Below are positions 35,172 through 45,971 of a stretch of DNA of 64,000 nt, piece by piece. Location of the stretch: contig WNKI01000001.1 in assembly GCA_015350385.1 (NCBI GenBank), forward strand, positions 1,357,870 through 1,421,869, in the 5' to 3' direction. The notes under the pieces are model-generated. The model was not told the origin of the DNA. It saw only the letters and a list, made by a program, of their open reading frames with translations, and made no database searches. This DNA is from Aculops lycopersici (Eukaryota > Arthropoda > Arachnida > Trombidiformes > Eriophyidae). The translations under genes were made by a program, and so were the position numbers. Every line of letters begins with the position of its first letter. Position 1 is the first letter of the stretch.

Positions 35172-35248
35172 TCATGCAATGACATAACAACAACTATATA
35201 ACTCCTATAAGGAGTTATATATACAGAGCTGATTATGTCATTGCTTGA
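35172..35248. repeat. Imperfect inverted repeat (hairpin) inside the TPD52 intron
   Basis: The outer arms GCAATGACATAA (35176-35187) and TTATGTCATTGC (35233-35244) are perfect complements. The inner arms TATATAACTCC (35195-35205) and GGAGTTATATA (35211-35221) are also perfect, with a 5-base loop. An asymmetric internal loop of 7 versus 11 bases separates the two helices. It could be a miRNA-like hairpin, a MITE remnant or a splicing structure. Confidence 0.7.
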
Positions 35249-35311
35249 AGGGATTGAGGTTGAAGGTGAGAAAAGACTCGCTGATCTAGAACTAAAGGCG
35301 AAGAAACTTAC

Positions 35312-35607
35312 GCTGTTGTCTCTTGGACATTCTTGATTCCGGCCTGCAGATCACTGGTTAGCTCCTTCCACACACCAATACCCAACTTCCTTTTAAGATC
35401 ATGCGAATGTTTAATTCTGGCAGCTAGTACCTGTCGCAGGGTTTGGATTTCCTCCTCCGTTTTTGCGAGCTCAACTTTTAGTTCCTCCTCAACCCGTTGA
35501 CGAGTTTCAGGGTCTAGAGCATCGAGATCAAATGTGTTGGATTCATCAACGGATCCGGTTGAGCCTCCCTTGAGGTCAGCACCTTGAATATTCGATGTGG
35601 TGTCCAT
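35312..35607 (-). CDS. TPD52-family (tumor protein D52-like) protein, exon 1
   Basis: The ATG at 35607 (MDTTSNIQGADLKGG) begins an acidic N-terminus, then the family coiled coil: EEELKVELAKTEEEIQTLRQ, VLAARIKHSHDLKRKLGI and WKELTSDLQAGIKNVQET. Human D52 has the matching EELRxELxKxEEEIxTLxQVLxxKEKHxxxxKRKLGI. TPD52 proteins form homo- and heteromers through this coiled coil and act in membrane trafficking and secretion. The in-frame sequence upstream starts only with TTG, so it is taken as 5' UTR. The exon ends at ACAGC/GTAAGT (35312), two bases into a codon. Confidence 0.9.
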
Positions 35608-36579
35608 CTTGTTGTTGATGTGGCTTGGTAATTTGATGCCTTTTTCTTTAAAACCAGCTAGAGTTGGTTCGATGATTTTATTGCTTATATTACTCAAATA
35701 TTTCGATAGACTCCTTCTAAGAGCTCAAGATTTAATCAATATTTCAAGTTAAATCAACTATGATAAGAGTCAATCAGTTGTCATATTGTACCAGAGAATG
35801 CGAAGACAGAAATAAACACGGGATAAGCCTCTCTCATTTGTGGTGCCACTTGCTTCATTCGCTGCGTGATGGTGTCGCGTCCTAGAATTTTCTACGCGCT
35901 GATTACATGTTAGAGTCTACGCGAGGTAGGGCAGTTATGCGATACACTTGAGGCTGTGGTGGCACAAAGCTTCCCCTTGTGCGCTAAGCGGCGGCGGCGG
36001 TCGTCGCTGCTGTCAAATGCGTCTGACGCACATACAGACAGTGCACCTAACAACACCGCGAGCGACTGACACACGGAACATACGACAAGCAAACCCGCGA
36101 AAGCAGACACAATGGCCGTAAGGCGACGGCGGCTACAGCAGCAGCAGCAGCAGCGGCAAAAGTAAAGCAAAGCAAGTTGCGAGCAGGCAAGCGAGCGAAC
36201 GTTGCGCTTGCGCAAACTTTTTGAACGGCGCGCCAAATTTGCCATGTTGCTGCAGTGTAAAACCTCGCGGGAATAGCCGCAGCACAAAGCGCGAGAGGCA
36301 ATGAGAAAATCCTGTATGATTTCTGCGAACCGAAATGTAACTCGCTGGTTCTGTTTTTATCGCAAGAGTCTCTCGCGCTCTATTCGCAGCTCTGCTCGTT
36401 CTCATTTTCGAAAAAGAGCAACTTCTTTTACCTCGACAGCACAAGATTTAACTTTATATTAATTGATTAATTATTAAACTAAAGCAAGAGCAAATATTAT
36501 TGTATTATTGTAATTGCATTCTACCAGTATTTCTTCTGACTGTTGGCAACTCTTGCCAGCATCATAAACTATTGACATC
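35608..36579. other. Divergent promoter region of TPD52 and Brahma
   Basis: TPD52 reads left and Brahma reads right from this 970-bp interval, so it probably holds both promoters. The middle (about 35900-36300) is GC-rich with many CpG and CAG runs. The last 180 bases before the Brahma ATG are AT-rich, as expected for its 5' UTR. Cys- and Arg-rich ORFs here are compositional artefacts. Confidence 0.5.
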
Positions 36580-39500
36580 ATGCAGCCCCAACAGCAGCAA
36601 CAACTCCAAAGCCAGATCCAGGCCTACAGAATGCTGGCTCGCAATGGACCACCACCACCAGGCCACTATCCAACACAACAACACCACCCACAAGGTCCAC
36701 CGGGTCCACCAGGACCACCACAAGTGATGCAACCACATCCAATGCACCCTCAGATGATGCAACCCGGGCCTCCACAAGCCGGCCCACCTGGCATGCAGCA
36801 ACCAGTGCCGGGTGGACCACCGCCTGGCCCTCCTCCGCACCATCCACAGCAGCACCGCTATGGACCGGTTCCACCTACCGGCCATCCTGGTCAGCAAGGC
36901 CCACCGCCGCCTCAGCATCCACATCCTATGCAACCCCAGATGCATTATGGACCAGGACCTCCGGGTCATCCGCAGCAACCGCATCCCCACATGCAACCGC
37001 CGCCATCGATGCACTATGGCCCGCCACCGCCAGGTCCACCACCACCAATGGGACCGCATCAAGGTCCCCCTGGTCCACCACCACAGCATATGTCAGGTCC
37101 GCCGAGGCCACACTATCAGCCGCAACAACTACCGCCAGGTCCACCGCCACCACATATCGCGCAGCAGCAGATGCAAAACATGCCACCACAGCAACCACCA
37201 AGACTAATGCCACCCCAGCCTCAACCGGGGCCACCACATCATCCGCCACAACAAATGATGGTGCCACAACCAACGCAACCATTGCAGCCACAACCTCAAC
37301 AGCAGCAGCAACAACAACAGCCACCACCCCAACAACCAATGCAGCAACAACCAATCCAACCCCAGCCTCCGAAGAAAGTTGTCAAGATTAGTCCAGTTGC
37401 CAAACCACAAGGCATAGATCCAATCGAAATTTTAAGAGAACGAGAGAATCGTATCTCACAAAGAATTGCAATTAGAGTGGATGAGATTTCTAGTCTACCT
37501 GTGGACTTGCCTGAGGAGATTAAACAGAAGGCAATGATTGAGCTGAAGGCTTTAAGGCTGGCTCACTTTCAACGCAAACTCCGTCGTGAAGTGGTAAATT
37601 GCATGCGCCGCGACACTAATCTGGAGACGGCATTCAATCCAAGATTATACAAGAGATCTAAGAGGCAAGGTCTACGTGATGCACGTCTCACAGAGAAGCT
37701 TGAAAAGCAACAGAAGATTGAGCAAGAACGTAAGAAAAGACAAAAGCATCAAGAGTACCTTAATGCCGTTATTCAACATGGCAAAGACTTCAAGGAGTAT
37801 CACCGAAATGCTGTTGCCAAGATGGCTAAGCTCAATAGGGCAGTTCTGGCTCATCATGCAAATAATGAACGTGAACAAAAGAGAGAACAGGAACGTATCG
37901 AGAAGGAGCGTATGCGGGCCCTTATGGCCAACGATGAGGCTGGTTACAGGAAGATGATTGACAAGGAGAAGAACAAGCGTCTAGACTTCTTGCTAACACA
38001 AACCGATGAATATATTAAGAACCTCAGTGATATGGTTAAGCAGCACAAGGCGGACCAGAAACGTAAAGCTAAGGAGAAGAAGGCCAAGAAGCGTGAGAAG
38101 AAGCGCAAGAAGACAACCCTGGGAGATTCTCGAAATGATAGTGCCATGAACTTATCCACTACTGCTGTGGCAACAGATGGTGACGGCGACAAGGTTAGCC
38201 AGAATGGTTCAGCATCAGGTGAGATGTCAGAGTCTCTACGTGGTGGACTGCTGGATGACACAAGCCAACAATCAGACATGAGAGTTACAGTCATCGAGAC
38301 AGCAACTGGAAACAAGCTATCAGGTGCTGAAGCTCCTCTAGCTACTCAAATCGACACCTGGCTCGAGGTTCACCCAGGCTATGAGGTTGCGCCTCGTGAG
38401 GCTGACTCTGAAAGTGATGAGTACGATTACGACGATGATGACGAAGAGGAGGAAGATGATGAAATGGATGAGGAGGAACAGTTACCCAAGAAGCCAGCTG
38501 AGACTAATGGCGAACAGCAACAACCACCTGCCGACGGTGATGCCGTCGAGGATGATGAATATAGAAACTCCGGTTATGAAAGTTACTACGGAATTGCTCA
38601 CGCTATCAGAGAGGAAGTGACAGCTCAAGCAAGTCTCATGGGTCAGCACAACAATGGCCAGCTCAAGGAATACCAGATCAAGGGTCTCGAGTGGCTAGTT
38701 TCGCTATACAACAATAACTTAAACGGTATTCTAGCCGACGAGATGGGTCTTGGTAAGACTATTCAAACAATAGCTTTAGTCACATACTTGATGGAGAAGA
38801 AGCGTAATCATGGTCCATATCTCATCATCGTTCCTTTGTCAACGATGTCTAATTGGATCTTGGAGTTTGAACGCTGGGCTCCAACTGTCATCAAAATTCC
38901 ATACAAGGGCTCTGTAGATATGCGTCGATCTCTACAGTCTCAAATCAAGGGCACAAAATTCAATGTATTACTTACCACATATGAGTATGTTATCAAGGAC
39001 AAATCAGTTTTAGCCAAGATCAAATGGAATTACTGTATCATCGACGAGGGTCACAGAATGAAGAATCATCATTGTAAATTGACTCAAGTACTCAACACTC
39101 ACTACATGGTGCCACATAGACTATTATTAACCGGTACTCCCCTGCAAAACAAGTTACCCGAACTATGGGCTTTGTTGAATTTCTTGTTGCCCACAATCTT
39201 CAAGTGTTGTAATACTTTTGAGCAATGGTTCAATGCGCCCTTTGCAACAACAGGTGAAAAAGTGGAACTAAACGAAGAAGAAACTATTCTTATCATTCGT
39301 CGTTTGCACAAGGTTCTACGCCCATTCTTGTTGCGTCGTCTCAAGAAGGAAGTCGAGGGTCAGCTACCGGATAAGGTTGAATATGTGATCAAGTGTAATA
39401 TGTCAGGCTTACAGAGGACAATCTACAGGCATATGTCATCAAAGGGTATCCTCCTGAAGGATACTGGAGCAACTGAGAAGAACAAGTCACAAGCTCTGAT

Positions 39501-40548
39501 GAATACCCTCATGCAATTGAAGAAGATTTGTAACCATCCCTTTATGTTCGACCACATCGAGTCAGCCTTTACCACAAATGGTGCCTATCACGAGGCAAGT
39601 CCTGACTTATATCGAGCGGCGGGTAAATTTGAGTTGCTAGATAGGATACTACCCAAGCTTAAGATGACTGGCCATCGTGTATTGATGTTCTGTCAGATGA
39701 CCAAGCTGATGGACATTTTTGAAGATTACCTCAAATGGAAGGATCTCAAATATTTACGGTTGGACGGCACAACCAAATCCGATGATCGTGGAATTCTACT
39801 CAAGAAATTTAATGATCCAGAAAGTGAATACTTCATCTTTGTCCTTTCCACTCGAGCTGGTGGTTTGGGTCTTAACTTGCAGACAGCCGATACAGTTATT
39901 ATCTTCGACTCTGACTGGAACCCTCATGCCGATCAGCAAGCTCAAGACAGAGCCCATCGTATTGGTCAAAAGAACGAAGTGCGTGTATTGAGATTGGTAA
40001 CTGTGAATTCAGTTGAGGAGAAGATTCTCGCCGCTGCTAAATACAAACTTGATCTCAATGAAAAGATTATTAAGGCTGGTATGTTTGACAACAAGTCCAC
40101 CGGCCAGGAAAGAAAACAAATCTTGCAGGCAATCTTGTCGACGAAGGACGACGATGAGGAGAATGAAAATGAAATTCCAGATGATGAGACAATCAATCAG
40201 ATGATTGCTAGAAGCGAGGAAGAGTTTGAGCTTTACCAGAAAGAAGACATAAAGCGACGACAAGTGGAGGAAGATTCTAAGAGATTGATTAGTGAAGAGG
40301 AGCTTCCGCAATGGCTAACTATCGACGAGGCAGAACTTGAGAGGCAAACAACTCAGGAGGCCGAGGAGAAGATATTCGGCAGAGGCTCGAGGCAAAGGAA
40401 AGAGATCGACTATAGTGATTCCATGGCAGGCCAATTCTCGAGTACGGACGAGGATGAGCCGCCAACGAGTACCTCTAAGCGGGGCCGTCGAGGTGGCGGA
40501 AGTGCCGGCGGTCGTGGAAGGAAGCGGAAGATAAAGAGTGAGGTTTGA
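36580..40548 (+). CDS. brm: Brahma/SMARCA2-4 SWI/SNF chromatin-remodelling ATPase, apparently lacking a bromodomain
   Basis: The protein has 1322 residues in one exon. Order of parts: a short QLQ-like start (LQSQIQAYRMLARN, 9-22); a Pro/Gln-rich region (to about 265); the HSA domain (about 330-410, VVNCMRRDTNLETAF) that binds actin-related proteins; the BRK motif (WLEVHPGYEVAPRE, about 594-608); an acidic stretch; the SNF2 ATPase with ADEMGLGKT (about 718-727) and DEGH (about 822); LLTGTPLQNKLPELW; the C-terminal helicase lobe ending QAQDRAHRIGQKNEVRVLRL (about 1120-1140); the SnAC region (PQWLTID); GRGSRQRKEIDYSDS; and an AT-hook-like RGRRGGG...RGRKRK. It is the motor of the nuclear BAF/PBAF complexes. 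Fly and human orthologues run about 300 residues further and carry a bromodomain; here a stop follows KIKSEV and no bromodomain is seen downstream. A remote spliced exon is the alternative. Confidence 0.95.
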   Translation: MQPQQQQQLQSQIQAYRMLARNGPPPPGHYPTQQHHPQGPPGPPGPPQVMQPHPMHPQMMQPGPPQAGPPGMQQPVPGGPPPGPPPHHPQQHRYGPVPPTGHPGQQGPPPPQHPHPMQPQMHYGPGPPGHPQQPHPHMQPPPSMHYGPPPPGPPPPMGPHQGPPGPPPQHMSGPPRPHYQPQQLPPGPPPPHIAQQQMQNMPPQQPPRLMPPQPQPGPPHHPPQQMMVPQPTQPLQPQPQQQQQQQQPPPQQPMQQQPIQPQPPKKVVKISPVAKPQGIDPIEILRERENRISQRIAIRVDEISSLPVDLPEEIKQKAMIELKALRLAHFQRKLRREVVNCMRRDTNLETAFNPRLYKRSKRQGLRDARLTEKLEKQQKIEQERKKRQKHQEYLNAVIQHGKDFKEYHRNAVAKMAKLNRAVLAHHANNEREQKREQERIEKERMRALMANDEAGYRKMIDKEKNKRLDFLLTQTDEYIKNLSDMVKQHKADQKRKAKEKKAKKREKKRKKTTLGDSRNDSAMNLSTTAVATDGDGDKVSQNGSASGEMSESLRGGLLDDTSQQSDMRVTVIETATGNKLSGAEAPLATQIDTWLEVHPGYEVAPREADSESDEYDYDDDDEEEEDDEMDEEEQLPKKPAETNGEQQQPPADGDAVEDDEYRNSGYESYYGIAHAIREEVTAQASLMGQHNNGQLKEYQIKGLEWLVSLYNNNLNGILADEMGLGKTIQTIALVTYLMEKKRNHGPYLIIVPLSTMSNWILEFERWAPTVIKIPYKGSVDMRRSLQSQIKGTKFNVLLTTYEYVIKDKSVLAKIKWNYCIIDEGHRMKNHHCKLTQVLNTHYMVPHRLLLTGTPLQNKLPELWALLNFLLPTIFKCCNTFEQWFNAPFATTGEKVELNEEETILIIRRLHKVLRPFLLRRLKKEVEGQLPDKVEYVIKCNMSGLQRTIYRHMSSKGILLKDTGATEKNKSQALMNTLMQLKKICNHPFMFDHIESAFTTNGAYHEASPDLYRAAGKFELLDRILPKLKMTGHRVLMFCQMTKLMDIFEDYLKWKDLKYLRLDGTTKSDDRGILLKKFNDPESEYFIFVLSTRAGGLGLNLQTADTVIIFDSDWNPHADQQAQDRAHRIGQKNEVRVLRLVTVNSVEEKILAAAKYKLDLNEKIIKAGMFDNKSTGQERKQILQAILSTKDDDEENENEIPDDETINQMIARSEEEFELYQKEDIKRRQVEEDSKRLISEEELPQWLTIDEAELERQTTQEAEEKIFGRGSRQRKEIDYSDSMAGQFSSTDEDEPPTSTSKRGRRGGGSAGGRGRKRKIKSEV

Positions 40549-40747
40549 GAGTCTTATCAGATCCCCATCATGATAATCAAGCCAAACATGGGCTTATGAG
40601 TTGAATTCCATCATCTCGTTACAGGTTACGTCAGACACCACATCGCGTTTCTTGTTGCCTAGAACAAACGAATGTTGCAACAGCCAGGATTATGACGACA
40701 AAAACCACAAAGACTATAAGTATAATGAATAAGCGACTTAACATAAT

Positions 40748-40753
40748 AATAAA
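40748..40753 (+). terminator. Possible Brahma polyadenylation signal
   Basis: AATAAA lies 200 bases after the Brahma stop codon on the same strand. It sits inside an unassigned 160-codon ORF, which argues that this ORF is not a separate gene, or that the site is not used. Confidence 0.4.
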
Positions 40754-41174
40754 TGATGACTCGATAGAGAGTAGGACAGATACAATCGATCATAAGGTAA
40801 TTGTGAGTTCATATTCCTCAAGAAGTTGGAAGTTTATTTTTGAGCTCCCGTTGAGTTGGGTGATTCGAAACAAAGAGAGCGAGGACAACTTTCGTTTGTT
40901 ATCGCTTCTAATCAAGTGTTCAGACTGTCGACAACAGGTCTGTTACGAGGTGAACCTGTGGTTACGCTACTCGCGCTCGAGTTTTAGGATAATCAATCAC
41001 AATCGAGACAATTGGCTGTTGCTAACAATTATATTCAATCTTTCTGGTTCTTTGCCAAGCTCTAACTTTATCTCAAATACTTTGTCTTACTACCCAGGAC
41101 ATCCCATTGATCATGATCACACGCGGCTCGTCGTTGAATGCGCTCACCTGTACAAATCGCTGGCGTTCGGCTAA

Positions 41175-44100
41175 CTAGCTGTCTTGCTGGTCGGCTGGCT
41201 TGGCGAGAGAAATGTGTAACTGGCACATTTTTCTGCTGTAGCTAGAAACTGGCCGGTTAGACAGCAACCGAGTCAGCTAGAAGTTAAAGGCTACTGGCCG
41301 AACACATTGTATGTATAATTTTTCTATCCAACCGGCCGCTACCTGTTGCATTTGATGCCTAATTCACTCACACTCACCCAACTATTGACTGCGAGCTAAC
41401 GGCTGCTTCCTGTTGGTTGTTTCGGGTATCTAGCTAGCAAGCCAAAGCCGACAGTCGATTCGATTCATGTTCTCCCTTTAAATCCCTCTCATTGCCGCCA
41501 CTTCCATTGCTTTTGCGCCACCACCGCTACTCGCTTACACTCAATTAACGGCACAGGTAGAGGTGCTCGCGGCCAGCCAAAGTCGCTTGGCGGTGCATAC
41601 AAATCAACCGATCGGCTGATGGATTCTCGTACATGATTCTCTCTCTCTCTCTACCTCTTATCGCCAGTGGTAACCAAAGCAATAGAAAAAACAACAGCCA
41701 AACAACCAAATCAGGGAGTTAGCCAATCAACTGGACTCACTGTGAGCTTTGGGCAACCAGCTGATAGGAGGGAGATCGAGAATGCCAATGGCTGTGGCAA
41801 TGGTGGAGGCAACAAATCGAATGTTTAAATCAAATGGACGAAGGCAGCAAGCTCAGCGCACCCAAAGCGTTGGCGTTTGTTGGTAACTTTCAAATGTAAG
41901 CGCGTAATCGATTTAAAACTTTCAGCATCCGGTTCAGATCAACCAACCGATTCATACGACACGCAGTTCATTGGTTAGCGATCCAGCGAGCTAGCTAAAG
42001 CTTGCCCCGTGGCCAGTGGCAAAACTCGGATGCCATGCACGCATTCACGCAACCAGATTGGTCGCGCTCAGGTGACTACTGGTTACTGACAACAAGTTGC
42101 CGCTACTACCTTTTTCCATCTGGTCAACTGGTAGTTAACAGTGGAAGTTTGAAAGATAACCAGGTAGAGGCTAGTGGAGGTTGCATTCAATCGGTGAGCT
42201 TGCCTCTCGATTGCGCTGATTGATTTGATGATCAACGTGGACAAGCAGACGAGTCGACTCAACTAAACTCTACACGACTCGTTCTCTCGTCTTGAAACTG
42301 ATCTATTTAGGCGGAAATGGAGGAGTCTCGTGGGCGAGCTTTAGTTGGGTTAGTTGTTCGCCCTGATCACCTGTTGGCGCTCGAAGCGCTTCAACTATCG
42401 CTTCTTTCTTCTACTTCTTCTTCTTCTTCTCCTTCTTTGCGAAAAATCAGTAGACAGAGGAAATTTTGTTGCTCGAGTTTATACGACACCAGAAGCATGG
42501 AGAAAACAAAGGCAATAAGTGGCTCTAGATAAAACTCCAAAGTAACGACAACAATGACGAGAGCGACGACCATTCAGTCTCTAAGCGAGAGGTGAGGAAA
42601 CAACAGGTAGTGAGAGTAGAGTGGTGTGACGAAAAGATAGTGAACTCTCAGGTTGCCGTTGGTCTATGCTAAAGCTGATACAGCCTTCGGTTTTAGCCAC
42701 TAGCGCTGCAAGTTGTCGCCAGGACGACGACCAAACGAACAGAGGTATCTCCAATTGTATGTCCGGTCCAACAACTTGACTTGAGTGCTCCCATTGGAGT
42801 TGTTGTGATTGCTGCTGCTGCTGCTTCTGTTGTTGCTGAATTCAGCCGGATAGATACTCAACGACCAGGTAAGCGCACAGGTAAGCGCTACAACAAGTGG
42901 CAACTACTGCTACCACGACGAGCACTTGTGTGATGCAACTCAACTGGCGCCCGTTTGTGTGAATGGCGCCAATTCTATCTATTCCCTGCAATTCTCTATA
43001 TATATTGGCGCGACAACGGTAGCTCACATGCCACTCGCCCGCTCGCTTGCTTACTTGTGAGTTGGAAGTGTGACGAGGGTAACGGTGGAGGGTAAAGTGA
43101 AAGCGAAAGTGAATTGTTGCCCGAAGCTTCAAGTGGTTACAACTACTACAACGGCGACAGGTGAACAGCAGCAGCAGCAACAACAACAACAACAGGGACG
43201 ACCAGGACGACGATTCTTGATGGCCGCCAGCTACACTCGTCGATGGCCACTTAACCCGGCGAGCGGCGCATTAAGTGCGCTGGCCAAATCGAACTGATTC
43301 GACACTCGACTGGGCGAAAACAAAACCAGCAACAATAGCAATCGTTGAGCCAGCTGGCTGCCTGGCAAAGAGGTCGCAAATACAATTGGCCAAATGAGTT
43401 GGACTGAACCACCGGCTCGACTGTCTAGCTACCTGGTTGCAAGAAGCTCGGCGACAGTGAGAGATGGATTAGGTCATAAAGACTTCTGGTTGCTGGTCGT
43501 CGGCTGGGCCAGTTGCTGCGGCTCTGCTGGCGCCAATACCAAGGATGCGCTCGAGAGCAGATAGCGTGAAGTCAGAAATTTGCCACTTGTTGCCCGTCCA
43601 AGCGTCTACCTGTCTGCCCACAAGTCTACCTGCCCACTGGCGACTGTTATTCCAATTAGATGCTCGCCGGCCAGCCGAGGTGTAAATCACACCATTCCTT
43701 TGCAAACTCATAACCCTGTTGGCATCTAGTTGCCCCTCTTTCTTGCCCGGAAGTCTCGCACAATCCTTCCGTTTTTGTTGTTGCCGCAGTTAATGCTGTT
43801 ACTTACACTAGTCCAACTTGGCTTGAGAAATCCTCTGCTGCACCCAACATCATAAATGATGTTAGAACGCAAACCAAGATCAGGCAACAGGTTGTCCTGT
43901 TACTTCGACGGCAACCTTGTGCTTGTGTGAGCATCGAGGAAACAACAATGCAACCACTTGTTGCATTTTGTTGCATCCGTTGTTTCGCTTTCTCTGTGTC
44001 CATCTCTCACTCTTTCGCTTCCTCTCGCAATCAACCGGCTAAAGATTCACTTTCGCGCCATTAACTCAACTCTCTGGGTTGATGGTTATGATGATGCTGA

Positions 44101-45934
44101 TGATCAAAATCATGATATGATGCCAAGTCCGGCGCATCGTTCAGAAAACCCGATAATTAATGGAAATGCCGCGAGAAGTTTGCCAATTAATCACACGAAA
44201 AACATAGGAGCTTTAGTTGGTCTGATAGCCGGCGATGGAAAGTTGTTTTCGCTTATTTACTAAGGCCGCCGCCGATGCTGCTGCCTGGAGCCGTCGGCCG
44301 GAAGCTACAGGTGCTTAGCTTCGCTTCGCTTTCAGATCTTCCGCCATTTAGCTCGCAAGCTTTAATAGCTAACTCATTGGGAGCATCCCAAAAGTTAGCC
44401 AGCTCACTATTGAGCAGAGTTTCACCAGGCAGGTGATGATAAATTAAGCATAAGTTGGAAATAGCGCCGGTCTCGCGGCTGCTCACGACTGTGGAAAGCG
44501 AGAGCATCCAGCAACTAGCAACGAGAAAGCGACATGACCGCAGCTAGCTAATGGCTTTCGTCTACTTCTTCGGCTTACCTGCATTAACAACTATGGCAAG
44601 CGTCTTGCTAAGATCTCAGCCAATAAGCTCAACAGGTTGGTCAGTCGCAAACTAGCTCGCAAGTTTGCCGGCTGGTTGTCGGGCTGACTGGCAAAGCGGC
44701 CTGCTCGGCGAGAGGCAAATTTCGACAAATGAGCCTCGACAAATGATGCTGATGGTGATGCAGTGACTGGAGAACAGGTAAAAGTCAGCTTGTCCGCCGC
44801 AAGTGAATGAGTTTGGCCGCCGGGTTGAATATTCACTCTTCTTGGCTGGTTATTTTGAGTGGATCTCGTTGCTCTTTTTGTTAAATTTGCCTTTGAATTG
44901 GCGAGCCTGCCGGCCATTCATTCGACGTAACGAAGCTGGCTAAGATGCACCGCGAAGCCGCTTAATCATGGTTGCTAAGTTAGCCGAACCCTTTGACTTT
45001 TTCAGCCTTTCGCTTTCTCTCGCATCTTCGCTCGACGAAACGAACGTGAGACACCACCTGTTAAGAGTGGAGCTAACGGTGTTAGTGGTGGCGATGACAA
45101 AGGGCCAGGCAGCAGATTGAAAACCAATTTGCTCGCTTGGTGGCGCGGCAACCGCTTTAATAATTTGTAGTCGTCGTCGTCGTTGTTGCACACAACTGAC
45201 CAGCTGACCTAGGAAACTCAGCCAACGGCACCAGTGGGCGGCCACCTATGCAAACAAGTGGTTGGCCGCAACTTTCAACTAAAGCTCCAAAGAAAAAGAG
45301 ATATCAAATAATGGAAGTCATTTGCGAATCGCTCGTTTGTTTTTGGTTGAGGCGAGTTAAATATTTTCGTTCTCGTTTGGCCTCCTAGTTGATGTGTCGT
45401 TTAGGTAACCAAACATGAGAGACTGTGTTTGGTTCCACTAGTAAAGTGTGTCTGTGTTGTCCATACTGAAATGGTCGTCACGGCCGAAGTGGCGATAAGT
45501 TGGTTAGGATTAGGAAACTGCAAGGCAACGGCGGCCACTGCTGAATTAGCAGCAGTGGTAAACGCGCAAACAAACTCACACTTGACTTCCGGCGATCGGA
45601 GTAAATAATCTAGCGGCTTCTAATTGTTTCAGCAAGGAAGTTTCTTGATACTTGCCAACTGGTTAATAAAAAATTTTCAACTTGACTGGTTGCGCGAAAC
45701 ACTTTTCGCGAAAAGTGTCAAAGTAAAAGTTGAATTTCTAGACTCAGCTACCACTCAACTGCAACTAGACAACAACTTGTCAGGTGCACGCTCAAGGGCA
45801 AGCCAAATGTTTATTGCGGACAAACAGACTAGAAATATCGTTTATTTGCCATTGTCTGGTTCGTCATCAATCTCGCTGCCACCTGTTGATGGTTGTGCCT
45901 GCTTCTTGTTTCAAGATGATTTTGGTTGATTCCT
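41175..45934. other. 4.8-kb non-coding region rich in E-box/CTCF-like 10-mers
   Basis: No recognisable coding exon. CAACAAGTGG or its complement occurs at 42891, 43583 and 43954, with the shorter CAACAGGT form at 42368, 42601, 44630 and 45879. Two CAG/GTAAGC donor-like sequences lie 12 bases apart near 42866-42884. A coding-like tail with a polyadenylation signal is noted at 45842-45910 on the minus strand. Confidence 0.45.
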
Positions 45935-45940
45935 TTTATT
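45935..45940 (-). terminator. Polyadenylation signal of the four-cysteine secreted protein gene
   Basis: AATAAA on the minus strand lies 32 bases past the TGA stop codon at 45972-45974. Confidence 0.6.
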
Positions 45941-45971
45941 TAATTTGCATTCAATAAAACAATCAGTGATT

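Noticed and set aside
36562..37089. Trp/Arg-rich ORF antisense to Brahma
   Set aside because: Mirror of the Pro/Gln-rich Brahma N-terminus.
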